DNA of 64,000 nt from an uncultured Bacteroidales bacterium. GTDB lineage: Bacteria; Bacteroidota; Bacteroidia; Bacteroidales; Bacteroidaceae. Numbering within the stretch: position 1 is the stretch's first letter; each line of letters begins with the position of its first letter. The translations under genes were made by a program, and so were the position numbers. This document shows, in pieces, positions 44,460-54,204 of the stretch. The notes beneath the pieces are model-generated. The model saw only the letters and a program-made list of their open reading frames with translations, did not search any database and was not told where the DNA came from. The DNA is taken from positions 1 through 64,000 of the forward strand of contig CADAJS010000016.1 in NCBI GenBank assembly GCA_902788315.1, written 5' to 3'.

Positions 44460-45802
44460 TGGAGAAGATGAAGCGAATAGTTGTTCTGGGCGCCGCCGAA
44501 AGCGGAGTAGGCGCCGCCGCACTGGCCAAGGTGAAGGGCTTCGATGTCTTTGTCAGCGACATGGGAACCATCAAAGACCGCTATAAGGAGACGTTGCAGC
44601 AATACGGCGTCACATGGGAAGAGGGACGACACACGGAGGAACTCATCCTAAACGCCGACGAGGTAATCAAGAGTCCCGGCATTCCCGACGATGCCCCCAT
44701 GCCACTGAAAGTACGAGAAGCAGGCATCCCCATCATCAGCGAGATCGAGTTTGCCGGACGCTATACGAATGCCAAGATGATTTGCGTTACCGGCTCCAAC
44801 GGCAAGACCACGACCACAAGCCTCATATACCATATATTCAAGGAGGCGGGCTACAACGTGGGACTGGCTGGCAACATCGGACGAAGCCTGGCATTACAAA
44901 TTGCCGAGGGAAAACGGTTCGACTACTACATCATCGAGCTAAGCAGTTTCCAGTTAGACAACATGTATGACTTTCATGCCAACATCGCTGTGCTGCTGAA
45001 CATCACGCCCGACCATCTGGACCGCTACCACAATTCGATGCAGGACTACACCGACGCCAAGATGCGCATCGTGCAGAACCAGACGGAGGATGACGCCTTC
45101 GTGTACTGGGCTGACGACCCCATCATCAAGCGCGAACTGACAAAGTACGGCATACGCGCCAAGATGTGTCCCTTCAGCATCCTAAAGAAGAATGGAATGA
45201 TCGGCTATATCGCAGACGGGCAATACGTCATCGAGCGCCCCACACCATTCAATATGGAGCAGGAGTCGCTGAGCCTGAGCGGCAAGCACAACATGTACAA
45301 CAGCCTGGCCGCAGGCATTGCTGCCCACCTGAGCGGCATCAAGGACGAGAACCTGCGCAAGAGCCTGAGCGACTTCGAGGGGGTGGAGCATCGACTGGAG
45401 AAAGTAGCACGAGTGGGAGGCGTACAATATATCAATGACTCGAAGGCCACCAACGTGGATGCATGCTGGTATGCACTGGAAAGCATGACCACGCCCACCA
45501 TCCTCATCCTGGGCGGCAAGGATAAGGGCAACGACTATAATGCCATCAAGGAGTTGGTACAGAAGAAGTGTGTCGGGCTGGTCTATCTCGGTGCCGACAA
45601 CACGAAGCTCCATCAGTTCTTCGACCCGCTGGGCATTCCTGTAGCCGACACTCACAACATGAAGGACTGCGTGAATGCCTGTGCCAAAATGGCCAAGCCG
45701 GGCGACACCGTGCTGCTCAGCCCCTGCTGTGCAAGCTTCGACCTGTTCAAGAATATGGAAGACCGCGGCGAGCAATTCAAGGCTCTCGTGCGCGCGTTAT
45801 AA
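44459..45802 (+). CDS. murD: UDP-MurNAc-L-alanine:D-glutamate ligase MurD
   Basis: This 447-residue cytoplasmic Mur ligase adds D-glutamate to UDP-MurNAc-L-alanine. The N-terminal Rossmann segment is RIVVLGAAESGVGAAAL, the ATP motif is CVTGSNGKTTTTSLI (about 110-124), and INDSKATNVDACWYAL is the family's C-terminal domain signature. The order after mraY is standard. It is translationally coupled to mraY by a 1-bp overlap (TAATG). Confidence 0.97.
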   Translation: MEKMKRIVVLGAAESGVGAAALAKVKGFDVFVSDMGTIKDRYKETLQQYGVTWEEGRHTEELILNADEVIKSPGIPDDAPMPLKVREAGIPIISEIEFAGRYTNAKMICVTGSNGKTTTTSLIYHIFKEAGYNVGLAGNIGRSLALQIAEGKRFDYYIIELSSFQLDNMYDFHANIAVLLNITPDHLDRYHNSMQDYTDAKMRIVQNQTEDDAFVYWADDPIIKRELTKYGIRAKMCPFSILKKNGMIGYIADGQYVIERPTPFNMEQESLSLSGKHNMYNSLAAGIAAHLSGIKDENLRKSLSDFEGVEHRLEKVARVGGVQYINDSKATNVDACWYALESMTTPTILILGGKDKGNDYNAIKELVQKKCVGLVYLGADNTKLHQFFDPLGIPVADTHNMKDCVNACAKMAKPGDTVLLSPCCASFDLFKNMEDRGEQFKALVRAL

Positions 45803-45822
45803 TATAATAAGGTATACAAGAG

Positions 45823-47085
45823 ATGACACTCAACAAAGGAATCGTCAAGAAAGGGTTGCTCCAGGGCGACTTGGTGGTGTGGATGGTCTTCATACTGCTC
45901 TGCATGATATCCATCATCGAGGTGTACAGTGCCAGCAGCAGCATGACCTACAAGCGAGGCCAGTTCTGGGATCCCATCATCGAACACGGCACGTACGTAT
46001 TGGTGGGCATCGGCATCACGTGGATTATCCATCTCTTCCCGTGCAACATATTCAAGGCCATCAGCACCTTCTCGCTCCATCTGATAGCCTATCCGTTGCT
46101 CATCATTGCCTTGCTTTCGGCTGCGACCAACGAAGCATCCCGCTGGATACACATTGGCGGCAAGACCATCCAGCCCAGCGAGATTGCCAAGATATGTCTG
46201 GTGGGATTCGTCGCATTCATCCTCGCCACACTGCGCGACGAGAAGGGTGCATCGAAGACGGCCTTTAAGATAGTCTGCATCGAGGTGGGCCTGACACTGG
46301 CGCTCATCGTTACCGAGAACGCCTCCACGGCAATCATAATTGGTGTCGTGATGTTTGGCATCTGCTTTTTTGCCCAAGTGCGTGCCAAGTATCTGGCATG
46401 GGTGGCAGGATTAGGCGCCAGCGTAGCCATCATTGGCCTCTCGGTGGCACTTTCCATTCCGAAAGCCACGTTACAGAAGTGGGGCGAGAGCGACGGACCG
46501 CTTCATCGAGTACCGGTCTGGGTCGGGCGCATCACCGATCATGAGAAAAACCCGGCCGACCCTGCCGAATATAAGATGACACCAAAGAATATCCAGACCA
46601 CCCATGCCCGCATCGCCGTGGCATCGTGCAACATTGTGGGCAAAGGACCAGGCAACTCCACCCAGCGCGACTTCCTACCTTTGGCATTCTCCGACTTCAT
46701 CTATGCTATCATCATCGAGGAAGGCGGCCTGGCCAGCGGTGCATTCGTAATGTTCCTATACCTGTTGCTCATGTGGAGGGCGATGAAGATAGCCAGCAAA
46801 TGCAAGGCACTCTTCCCAGCCTATCTCGTCATGGGACTGGCTTTGATGATGGTAGTGCAGGCCATGGTGAACATGGCTGTGGCCGTCGGAGCCTTCCCCG
46901 TCACAGGGCAGACACTGCCACTCATCAGCAAGGGAGGCACCAGCACGTTCGTAAACTGTGCCTACATCGGCATGATACTCAGCGTCAGCCGGTCGGCCAA
47001 GAAGAAAGTAAAGAGGGTGGAACCTGAGCTGGAAATTGTGGATACGACTAACAATATAGAAGAAGTAGAAGGAGAGAAACAGTGA
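45823..47085 (+). CDS. ftsW: Septal peptidoglycan polymerase FtsW
   Basis: This 420-residue SEDS-family protein with 9-10 transmembrane helices polymerises septal glycan strands with FtsI. Characteristic segments are ASRWIHIGGKTIQPSEIAK (about 104-122), GNSTQRDFLPLAFSDFIYAII in the large periplasmic loop, and ALPLISKGGTS-like ending TLPLISKGGTSTFV near residue 375. An acidic cytoplasmic tail follows the last helix. The gene ends in a 4-bp overlap with murG, whose start is GTG. Confidence 0.95.
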   Translation: MTLNKGIVKKGLLQGDLVVWMVFILLCMISIIEVYSASSSMTYKRGQFWDPIIEHGTYVLVGIGITWIIHLFPCNIFKAISTFSLHLIAYPLLIIALLSAATNEASRWIHIGGKTIQPSEIAKICLVGFVAFILATLRDEKGASKTAFKIVCIEVGLTLALIVTENASTAIIIGVVMFGICFFAQVRAKYLAWVAGLGASVAIIGLSVALSIPKATLQKWGESDGPLHRVPVWVGRITDHEKNPADPAEYKMTPKNIQTTHARIAVASCNIVGKGPGNSTQRDFLPLAFSDFIYAIIIEEGGLASGAFVMFLYLLLMWRAMKIASKCKALFPAYLVMGLALMMVVQAMVNMAVAVGAFPVTGQTLPLISKGGTSTFVNCAYIGMILSVSRSAKKKVKRVEPELEIVDTTNNIEEVEGEKQ

Positions 47086-48200
47086 AACCAATGAAGATAG
47101 TTATTAGCGGCGGCGGGACCGGCGGACATATCTTTCCCGCTATCAGCATAGCCAACGCGCTGCGTGAGATAATACCCGATGCCGAGATTCTCTTTGTCGG
47201 TGCCGAGGGAAAGATGGAAATGAAGCGTGTGCCCGCAGCGGGTTACGAGATTATCGGACTGCCGCTGCGCGGCTTGCTGCGTCCCTTCTGGAAGCCCGGC
47301 AACATCCGCGTTGCCATCAACTACCTGTACAGCAAGTGGAAGATTAAGAAAGTCCTGCGCAAGTTCAATCCACAGGTCGCTGTCGGTGTGGGCGGCTATG
47401 CCAGCTCGGCCACGTTGGATGCGGCCTACGAACTCGGAATCCCATGCCTCATTCAGGAGCAGAACAGTTTTGCGGGACTCACGAACAAGAAACTGGCCGA
47501 CAAGGCACAGAAGATATGTGTAGCCTACGAGGGCATGGAACGTTTCTTTCCCGCTGAGAAGATTATGCTCACCGGCAACCCCGTCCGACAAGACCTCACA
47601 GACCCGAGCATCACCCGAGAAACGGCTGCTGCCACCTTCGGCCTCAGCCCCAGCATACCCACCATTCTGCTGGTAGGAGGCAGCCTGGGAGCCCGCACGC
47701 TAAATCAGAGTGTACTCAAGAATCTCAATGCAATAGCCCAGGCACCCATCCAGTTCATCTGGCAGACGGGAGGCTACTACAGCGCTCACATCAAGGAGGA
47801 ACTCTCACGCAAAGGAAAGCCCGACAATCTCTACGTCACCGACTTCATCAGCCGCATGGACCATGCCTATCGGGCTGCCGACCTCGTCATCAGCCGTGCC
47901 GGTGCCGGAAGCATCAGCGAACTGTGCCTGTTGGGAAAGCCCGCTATCCTGGTGCCCAGCCCCAACGTGGCAGAGGACCATCAGACACACAACGCCATGG
48001 CACTCACAGAACGGGGAGCCGCCCTCATGGTACGCGATGCCGATGCCGTCGAGACGCTCATCACACTGGCAATCAAGACCGTCGGCGATGCCGCCACACT
48101 GAAGTCGCTGGGCGAGCAGGCCTATCAGATGGCCTTCAAGGATTCGGCACGCGTGATTGCCGAAGAAGTTCTTAAATTAGCAAAGCCTGCACAGTCATGA
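47082..48200 (+). CDS. murG: UDP-GlcNAc:undecaprenyl-PP-MurNAc-pentapeptide transferase MurG
   Basis: This 372-residue peripheral membrane GT28 enzyme converts lipid I to lipid II. The glycine-rich GGGTGGHIFPA near the N-terminus, GVGGYASSATLDAA, and the UDP-GlcNAc site with SRAGAGSISELCLLGKPAILVPSP (written here in two adjoining parts, SRAGAGSISEL and LGKPAILVPSP) are typical. The start used is GTG at 47082, which overlaps the ftsW stop. An ATG three codons later (47091) is a valid alternative. Confidence 0.96.
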   Translation: MKPMKIVISGGGTGGHIFPAISIANALREIIPDAEILFVGAEGKMEMKRVPAAGYEIIGLPLRGLLRPFWKPGNIRVAINYLYSKWKIKKVLRKFNPQVAVGVGGYASSATLDAAYELGIPCLIQEQNSFAGLTNKKLADKAQKICVAYEGMERFFPAEKIMLTGNPVRQDLTDPSITRETAAATFGLSPSIPTILLVGGSLGARTLNQSVLKNLNAIAQAPIQFIWQTGGYYSAHIKEELSRKGKPDNLYVTDFISRMDHAYRAADLVISRAGAGSISELCLLGKPAILVPSPNVAEDHQTHNAMALTERGAALMVRDADAVETLITLAIKTVGDAATLKSLGEQAYQMAFKDSARVIAEEVLKLAKPAQS

Positions 48201-49576
48201 TAACACTCTCAGACATACACGCCGTCTATTTTGTCGGTATCGGAGGCATCGGCATGAGCGCCATCGCGCGATACTTTCTCCACCGCGGAGCCGCCGTGGC
48301 GGGATACGACCGTACGCCCAGCGACCTCACGGAGCGACTGCGCGAGGAAGGCGCCAGCATACATTACGAGGAAAACGTCTCGTTGATTCCCGCGTCCTGT
48401 CAAGACCGAGAGCACACGCTGGTCATCTACACCCCCGCCATTCCTGCTACACACCTCGAACTGGCATTCTTCCGTGCCGAGGGATACGAGATAATGAAGC
48501 GCGCTCAGGTGTTGGGAATGCTCACCCGTTCGCTACGAGGACTTTGCGTAGCCGGCACACACGGCAAGACGACAACCAGTAGCATGGTGGCTCACATGCT
48601 CCATCAGAGCCATGTAGACTGCAATGCCTTCTTGGGAGGCATCACGAAGAACTACGACACCAACTTCATCCTGAGTGAACGTAGTCCCTATGTCGTTATC
48701 GAAGCCGATGAATTTGACCGTTCCTTCCACTGGCTGTCGCCCTTCGCCACTGTCATCACAGCCACAGACGCCGACCATCTGGACATCTACGGCACAGAGG
48801 AGGCCTACCTGGAGAGTTTCCGCCACTACACCACCCTCATTCAGCCGGGAGGCTATCTGATACTTCACACAGGGCTGAAGATGCAGGCAGCCACGCCTGA
48901 GGGCGTGACCACATATACCTACAGCCAAGACAGCGGTGACTTCCATGCCGCAGACATCCGCATCGGAGGCGGAGAGATAGTGTTCGACCTGATCTCCCCA
49001 TTAGGCAATATCAGCGACATCCGCCTGGGCGTTCCTGTCATGGTGAATATTGAAAATGGCATCGCCGCCATGGCGCTGGCACAGATCGCCGGCCTCACAC
49101 CGGAGGAGATACGCACGGCCATGGCCAGTTTCCGCGGTGTGGACCGCCGGTTCGACTTCCGCGTCAAGACGAAAGAGATGGTCTATCTGAGCGACTATGC
49201 CCACCATCCCGCAGAGATCCGCCAGAGCCTGCTCAGCATCAAGGCGCTGTACGAGGGGCGCCACATCAAGGTAATCTTCCAGCCTCATCTATATACCCGC
49301 ACACGCGACTTCTACCGCGAATTTGCCGATGCGCTGTCTTTAGTGGACGACGTAGTCATCGTCGATATATACCCTGCCCGCGAGGAACCCATCCCGGGTG
49401 TGACCAGCCGTCTCATCTATGACAACCTGCGTCCCGGCATCGCCCGCCGCATGTGCCACAAGGAAGAGATATGCGACATCGTGCGCGAGGGAGGGTTCGA
49501 CGTGCTGGTAACCCTCGGCGCCGGCGACATTGAGAACTATGCCAAGGACATCACCGCAATACTAAGCCCCGAATGA
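48197..49576 (+). CDS. murC: UDP-N-acetylmuramate:L-alanine ligase MurC
   Basis: This 459-residue cytoplasmic Mur ligase adds L-alanine to UDP-MurNAc, the first step of stem peptide synthesis. FVGIGGIGMSAIARYFLH is the N-terminal Rossmann signature, GTHGKTTTSSMVAH (about 120-133) is the ATP-binding motif, and DYAHHPAEIR plus FQPHLYTRTRDF are C-terminal MurC signatures. It overlaps murG and ftsQ by 4 bp each, so the three are coupled. ddl, often next to it in other phyla, is not in this cluster. Confidence 0.97.
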   Translation: MITLSDIHAVYFVGIGGIGMSAIARYFLHRGAAVAGYDRTPSDLTERLREEGASIHYEENVSLIPASCQDREHTLVIYTPAIPATHLELAFFRAEGYEIMKRAQVLGMLTRSLRGLCVAGTHGKTTTSSMVAHMLHQSHVDCNAFLGGITKNYDTNFILSERSPYVVIEADEFDRSFHWLSPFATVITATDADHLDIYGTEEAYLESFRHYTTLIQPGGYLILHTGLKMQAATPEGVTTYTYSQDSGDFHAADIRIGGGEIVFDLISPLGNISDIRLGVPVMVNIENGIAAMALAQIAGLTPEEIRTAMASFRGVDRRFDFRVKTKEMVYLSDYAHHPAEIRQSLLSIKALYEGRHIKVIFQPHLYTRTRDFYREFADALSLVDDVVIVDIYPAREEPIPGVTSRLIYDNLRPGIARRMCHKEEICDIVREGGFDVLVTLGAGDIENYAKDITAILSPE

Positions 49577-50298
49577 AGACCGCGATAAAGATACTTCTGC
49601 TCATCGGCGTGATTGGCTATATCGTATTTGCCATCACACAGCTGGCTCATCCCACCGAGGATGTGACATGCGAGGCCGTGACGGTGTCCATCAACGACAG
49701 CGTGCCGTCGGACTTCATCACGGAGAACGATGTCTATAACATCCTCTACAAGCACAAGATTCATGCTGAAGGCAAGAAACTAAGCGAAATCGACCTGCCC
49801 ATGATAGATTCAATCATCATGGAAAGTCCCTACATTGACCAGGCACGCAGCTACTACACGGGCAGCGGAACGCTGTGCATCCAGGTGACGCCCCAGCACC
49901 CCATCCTGCACGTCATGGCTCAGAACGGCGAGGACTATTATCTGGACAGCAAGGGAGTGACCATGCCTGTGGACACCGTCAAGGCCGACCTCTGTGTGGC
50001 CACGGGGACCATCAGCAAGGACTTTGCACGCAAGCGTCTCATCCCGCTGGCACAATACATCTACGAAAACAACTTCTGGAACCGCCAGATAGAGCAGATA
50101 CATGTGGCCTCGCCCTATGACATCAAGATGATTCCGCGCGTGGGCAACCACGTCATCCTTCTGGGCGACGCACACAACTATCCCGACCAGTTGCAACGCC
50201 TGCTCCTCTTCTACCGAAAAGGGTTGCCAGTAGTGGGATGGAATAAATACAAGGCCATCAACCTGGCCTTCGACGGGCAAATCGTTGGTATAAAATAA
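49573..50298 (+). CDS. ftsQ: Cell division protein FtsQ
   Basis: This 241-residue bitopic protein has a short cytoplasmic part, one transmembrane helix (about residues 5-22, with LLLIGVIGYIVFAI), a POTRA-like domain (about 35-105) and a FtsQ beta domain (110-230, with EDYYLDSKGVTMPVD and VVGWNKYKAINLAFDGQIV). FtsQ links FtsL/FtsB to FtsA and other divisome proteins. Sequence identity in this family is low, so position between murC and ftsA is part of the evidence. It overlaps the murC stop by 4 bp. Confidence 0.88.
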   Translation: MKTAIKILLLIGVIGYIVFAITQLAHPTEDVTCEAVTVSINDSVPSDFITENDVYNILYKHKIHAEGKKLSEIDLPMIDSIIMESPYIDQARSYYTGSGTLCIQVTPQHPILHVMAQNGEDYYLDSKGVTMPVDTVKADLCVATGTISKDFARKRLIPLAQYIYENNFWNRQIEQIHVASPYDIKMIPRVGNHVILLGDAHNYPDQLQRLLLFYRKGLPVVGWNKYKAINLAFDGQIVGIK

Positions 50299-50316
50299 AT
50301 AAAAAGGAATAAAGAT

Positions 50317-51687
50317 ATGGGAGTAGAGAAGGACATCATCGTGGCCGTGGAGCTGGCCTCCACCGCTATCCGCGCCATTGCGGGCAAGAAAGAACCCGAC
50401 GGCACCATGCAGATCCTGGCCGTAGCACAGGACGAGGCAATCAACACCATCCACAAGGGAGTGGTGGACAACATTGACAAGACCACACAGGCCATACGCC
50501 AAGTGGTGCGACAGATTGACGAACGCTTGAATGTCCATACAAAGAAGATTTATGTGGGACTCTCAGGACAGTCACTGCACAGCATCCGCAACAGTGTTTC
50601 GCGCCAGTTCCCCGAGAAGACCCAGATCAGCCATGCCATCGTGGACGAAATGAAGGATACCAACCTGGGTCTCGTCTACCCCAATGCCGTGATACTGGAT
50701 GTCATCCCGCAGGAATACCGCATGGGCAACCGTCAGGTGACCGAGCCCGTGGGCATGCAAAGCGATCAGATCGAGGCCTCTTTTCTAAACATCGTGGCAC
50801 GCACCAGCCTGAAGGAGAACATCGAGAAGTGTGTGCAGGAAGCTGGATTCGAACTGGCCGAGTTGCTCATCTCTCCAATCTGTCTGGCCGATAGCCTGCT
50901 AACGCCCGGCGAGAAACGATCGGGCTGTGCGCTGGTGGACATGGGAGCCGAGACCACCACTGTCTCCGTATTCCATGCCGGCATCCTGCGCCATCTGGCT
51001 GTCATCCCTCTGGGAGGTGCCAATGTCACAGCCGACATCGCTGCCAACAACATCGAAACCGAGGAGGCCGAGGCACTGAAACTGAAGTATGCTACCACAT
51101 ACCGCAACGAAGTGGAGGGGACCACCGCTAAGAGCATCACACTAAGCCACAACCGCACCATCGACGAGCTGGTGCTGCAGGAAATCATCGAAGCCCGCTA
51201 CGAGGAGCTCTTTGCCAACATCTGGTATCACATCAACGAGCGCAGTGAGCGGTTGCTCTCAGGCATCATCCTCACGGGAGGTGCAGCTCGTGTGAGCGAC
51301 ATCGTGGACGGATTCTGCAAGCATGTACGTTACGACAAGCAGATACGCCTGGCCAAGGGGCTGCCCGTGAATATCACCACAGCACCAGGCGTTCACATTG
51401 ACACGCCCGACACGCTCTACACGCTGATGGCCCTGCTCCAGAAAGGCGACCAGCCCTGCGTGGGCGAAATGCCCACCGAGAGCACTGCCGTACAGGAGGA
51501 ACTCCGCTTCGAACCAGAGGGCGAGCTCAAGCCCGAGGAGAAGCCAGCCGAACCTGCTGTAGAGGAAAAGCCGGAAGAAGCCGAGCCCGCAAACAAGGAA
51601 CCCAAGAAACCCCGCGAAAGTTTCGGAAAGAAGCTGAGAGGGCTTTGGGAGAAGGTGAGCGACGTGTTTGAGGAACCGGAAGATTAG
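50317..51687 (+). CDS. ftsA: Cell division protein FtsA
   Basis: This 456-residue actin-like ATPase tethers FtsZ to the membrane. The phosphate-binding and adenosine regions are recognisable (VELASTAIRAIAG near the N-terminus; ALVDMGAETTTVSVF; GIILTGGAARVSDI). The 1C domain lies around 80-170. A long acidic Pro/Glu linker (about 390-430) precedes the C-terminal amphipathic helix SFGKKLRGLWEKVSDVF, which should insert in the membrane. This long acidic tail is a Bacteroidota trait. It precedes ftsZ by 27 bp. Confidence 0.95.
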   Translation: MGVEKDIIVAVELASTAIRAIAGKKEPDGTMQILAVAQDEAINTIHKGVVDNIDKTTQAIRQVVRQIDERLNVHTKKIYVGLSGQSLHSIRNSVSRQFPEKTQISHAIVDEMKDTNLGLVYPNAVILDVIPQEYRMGNRQVTEPVGMQSDQIEASFLNIVARTSLKENIEKCVQEAGFELAELLISPICLADSLLTPGEKRSGCALVDMGAETTTVSVFHAGILRHLAVIPLGGANVTADIAANNIETEEAEALKLKYATTYRNEVEGTTAKSITLSHNRTIDELVLQEIIEARYEELFANIWYHINERSERLLSGIILTGGAARVSDIVDGFCKHVRYDKQIRLAKGLPVNITTAPGVHIDTPDTLYTLMALLQKGDQPCVGEMPTESTAVQEELRFEPEGELKPEEKPAEPAVEEKPEEAEPANKEPKKPRESFGKKLRGLWEKVSDVFEEPED

Positions 51688-51714
51688 TCAAAAACCAGAA
51701 TAAACACCAATACT

Positions 51715-53049
51715 ATGCAAGATTCCATATTCAATAGCGGAGGGCTTGATTTCAACCTGCCCACCGGCTCCTCCAGCCAGCCGAAGGCGGAGAGCAGCAT
51801 GCCCCAAACCGGCGGTATCGCATTCAACATCCCGGACAAGAGCGCTTCGCCCTGCATCATCAAGGTAGTGGGTGTGGGAGGTGGAGGTGGCAACGCCGTG
51901 AACCACATGTATCGCGAAGGAATCCACGACGTGACATACGTCGTCTGCAACACCGATAAGAAGGCACTGCAGGACTCGCCCGTACCCAATCATCTGCAGC
52001 TTGGCAAGGACGGCCTCGGAGCAGGCAACGTACCCGAGAAGGCACGCGCCGCAGCAATGGAAAGCCTCGAGGACATCAAACAGATGCTCAACGATGGCAC
52101 ACGCATGGTCTTCATAACCGCCGGAATGGGTGGTGGCACAGGCACCGGTGCGGCACCCATCATCGCTCAGTGTGCCAAGGATGCAGGCATCCTCACCGTG
52201 GGTATCGTCACCATCCCCTTCAAGTTCGAGGGATACAAGAAAATCAATCAGGCGCTCGATGGCGTCGAGGAGATAGCCAAGCATGTGGATGCCCTGCTAG
52301 TCATCAACAACGAACGTCTGCGTGAGATCTACCCCGAGCTGACGGTCATCAATGCCTTTGCCAAGGCCGACGACACCCTGAGCATCGCAGCCAAGAGCAT
52401 CGCCGAGATTATCACCATGCACGGCATCATCAACCTGGACTTCCAGGACGTGACCACTGTGCTCAAGGACGGCGGCGTAGCCATCATGAGCACGGGTTAC
52501 GGCGAGGGCGAGAACCGCGTCACCAAGGCCATCCAGGAGGCGCTCAACAGTCCCCTCCTCAACAACAACGACATCTTCAACTCACGCAAGGTGCTGCTCA
52601 ACATCAACTTCTGCAGCGAGAAGGAAAGCGGCAGCCTGATGATGGAGGAGATGAATGAGGTGAACGACTTCATGAGCAAATTCCGCAAGGATGTGGAGAC
52701 AAAATGGGGACTGGCCACCGACAGCTCGCTCGGCGGGAAAGTGAAGATCACTCTGCTTGCCACCGGATTCGGACTGGAGAACGTGCCGGGCATGCCGGGA
52801 ATCCTTGAAATAAAGAACCAGGAGAAGGAGGACGAAGACGAGGAGAAGACCCGCCAGCGCGAAGAGACCATCGGGAAATACTACAATGAGACCGTTTCGT
52901 CCACCATCCGCCATCAGCACAACACCTATATCTTCCAAGACGACGAACTGGACAACGACAACATCATCACGATGGTCGAGACACTGCCCACATACCGGCG
53001 CACGAAGGAGGAGGTGAAGAAAATCCACCAACCCGATAGCGGAGAATGA
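51715..53049 (+). CDS. ftsZ: Cell division protein FtsZ
   Basis: This 444-residue tubulin-like GTPase builds the division ring. The phosphate-binding start KVVGVGGGGGNAVNHM follows an N-terminal extension of about 40 residues. The tubulin signature GGGTGTGAAPII (about 140-151) and the T7 loop with NLDFQDVTTVL are intact. The C-terminal linker is acidic and ends in TLPTYRRTKEEVKK, which is probably the FtsA-binding peptide in this phylum. It is the last gene of the cluster; an inverted repeat follows. Confidence 0.98.
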   Translation: MQDSIFNSGGLDFNLPTGSSSQPKAESSMPQTGGIAFNIPDKSASPCIIKVVGVGGGGGNAVNHMYREGIHDVTYVVCNTDKKALQDSPVPNHLQLGKDGLGAGNVPEKARAAAMESLEDIKQMLNDGTRMVFITAGMGGGTGTGAAPIIAQCAKDAGILTVGIVTIPFKFEGYKKINQALDGVEEIAKHVDALLVINNERLREIYPELTVINAFAKADDTLSIAAKSIAEIITMHGIINLDFQDVTTVLKDGGVAIMSTGYGEGENRVTKAIQEALNSPLLNNNDIFNSRKVLLNINFCSEKESGSLMMEEMNEVNDFMSKFRKDVETKWGLATDSSLGGKVKITLLATGFGLENVPGMPGILEIKNQEKEDEDEEKTRQREETIGKYYNETVSSTIRHQHNTYIFQDDELDNDNIITMVETLPTYRRTKEEVKKIHQPDSGE

Positions 53050-53067
53050 ATTCTTAGTCCATAGTAG

Positions 53068-53157
53068 ATAGTTCACAGTGCATGGAACCGAAAGCGAGGC
53101 TGGGATGAATTATCCTTCAAAGCGTAAGCCAACTATGGACTGTGCACTATGAACTAT
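53068..53157. terminator. Inverted repeat between ftsZ and recO
   Basis: ATAGTTCACAGTGCA (53068-53082) and TGCACTATGAACTAT (53143-53157) are reverse complements with one mismatch, 60 bp apart. They lie between convergent ftsZ and recO, and the right arm overlaps the recO stop codon. A long-stem bidirectional terminator is the simplest reading, but the loop is large. Confidence 0.45.
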
Positions 53158-53891
53158 GTGAGCATATCGTGCAAGACAGCTACCGACTTCATCTCCGGAA
53201 TCTCCGGAACATGAAGCCGGTAGTATTCTATTATGACTTCGAGCACGCGATTGCGCTGACTACGGCTCATCGTCAGGCGGTGCATCGTCCCGTAGTCCAA
53301 GTGCAGGAAGAGTGGCACGAGCCGAGCCTCATCACGCCGCAAATAGTCGCTGTGCATCGGCACTGTACGGGAGAGCACTCCCTCGCGCAGGTCAAAGACA
53401 CACGTACCGGAGGCCACGCCTGCCGCCTCGTCCACATTGGGCCAGAAACCCATGAAACGCGACATGCGCATGAGGAAGACCAAATGAAAGTTGGACAACC
53501 CCTCGCTTGCCTCGTCCAGCCAGCGCAGGCCAAAGGTAATGTAATGGAACAACGGCGGATTGGCCCCCTCGTTACGCAGCGAATAGTGCAGGAACTCGGC
53601 CAGGAACAGCGCCAGGGCACACTTCACCGGATGATAGGGCAGCGAGGCATACGGCATGGCCACACGCATCTCGCGGATGCGCTGCAAGCCATGCTGGGGG
53701 CGATAATCAAAGTCGAGTTCCAGAATGTTCAGCGGGCGTAACAGTACCGAGCGCACCTTGCTGCGATGCGAGCGTGGCATACGCACCAGGAAAGAGACAC
53801 TCCCCCGGCTTTCCGTGAATATGTCGGCGATTATATGATCGTCGTCATATCTGAGCATGTGCAGCACGATGCCGCGAGTCCTTTCTAACAT
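53154..53891 (-). CDS. recO: DNA repair and recombination mediator RecO
   Basis: This 245-residue protein helps load RecA on SSB-covered single-stranded DNA with RecR. It has the N-terminal OB-fold of RecO (RGIVLHMLRYDDDHIIADIFTE, about 6-27; SVSFLVRMPRSHRSK) and the C-terminal helical region ending HDMLT. The long in-frame extension upstream to 54056 has no features and overlaps the tRNA promoter, so the start at 53891 (MLERTRGIV) is preferred. It converges on ftsZ. Confidence 0.9.
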   Translation of the reverse strand: MLERTRGIVLHMLRYDDDHIIADIFTESRGSVSFLVRMPRSHRSKVRSVLLRPLNILELDFDYRPQHGLQRIREMRVAMPYASLPYHPVKCALALFLAEFLHYSLRNEGANPPLFHYITFGLRWLDEASEGLSNFHLVFLMRMSRFMGFWPNVDEAAGVASGTCVFDLREGVLSRTVPMHSDYLRRDEARLVPLFLHLDYGTMHRLTMSRSQRNRVLEVIIEYYRLHVPEIPEMKSVAVLHDMLT

Positions 53892-53994
53892 AAAAACACA
53901 GCTAACGGAGTGTAAAGATACAAATATTCGGGCAATTCTGACACCATAATCGCCCAATTTCGTGCACATAGGCACATTTTTTCTCGAAATTATT

Positions 53995-54024
53995 TTGCCA
54001 GTCGCGGGAAAACATTTACCTTTG
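53995..54024 (+). promoter_or_regulatory. Promoter of tRNA-Glu and rpsT
   Basis: TTG at 53995-53997 is followed after 19 bp by TACCTTTG at 54017-54024, an excellent match to the Bacteroidota consensus. The predicted start near 54031 gives a tRNA precursor leader of about 50 nt. Confidence 0.8.
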
Positions 54025-54079
54025 CATCCGCAATTGGGCAAACTGCCTCTTTGCACTGGCTCGCAAGAGCCGAAGGATT

Positions 54080-54151
54080 GGTCCCTTCGTCTATCGGTTA
54101 GGACGAGAGATTTTCATTCTCTAAAGAGGAGTTCGACTCTCCTAGGGACTA
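54080..54151 (+). tRNA. tRNA-Glu (anticodon TTC)
   Basis: A full cloverleaf folds by eye. The acceptor arm is GGTCCCT with AGGGACT (terminal G-U), the D arm is GTCT/GGAC, and the anticodon arm AGAGA/TCTCT has loop TTTTCAT giving anticodon TTC. The T arm is AGGAG with TTCGACT and CTCCT. The discriminator is A at 54151, and CCA is not encoded. It is co-transcribed with rpsT, 54 bp downstream. Confidence 0.93.
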
Positions 54152-54204
54152 CAAGCGCAAAAGCACTGAACAAAGAGAAAAAAGATTAAAAGATAAAAAT
54201 AACA

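Noticed and set aside
53154-54056. Longer start of recO at 54056
   Set aside because: The extension overlaps the tRNA-Glu promoter, has no domain and gives an atypical length. The start at 53891 begins with the usual RecO N-terminus.
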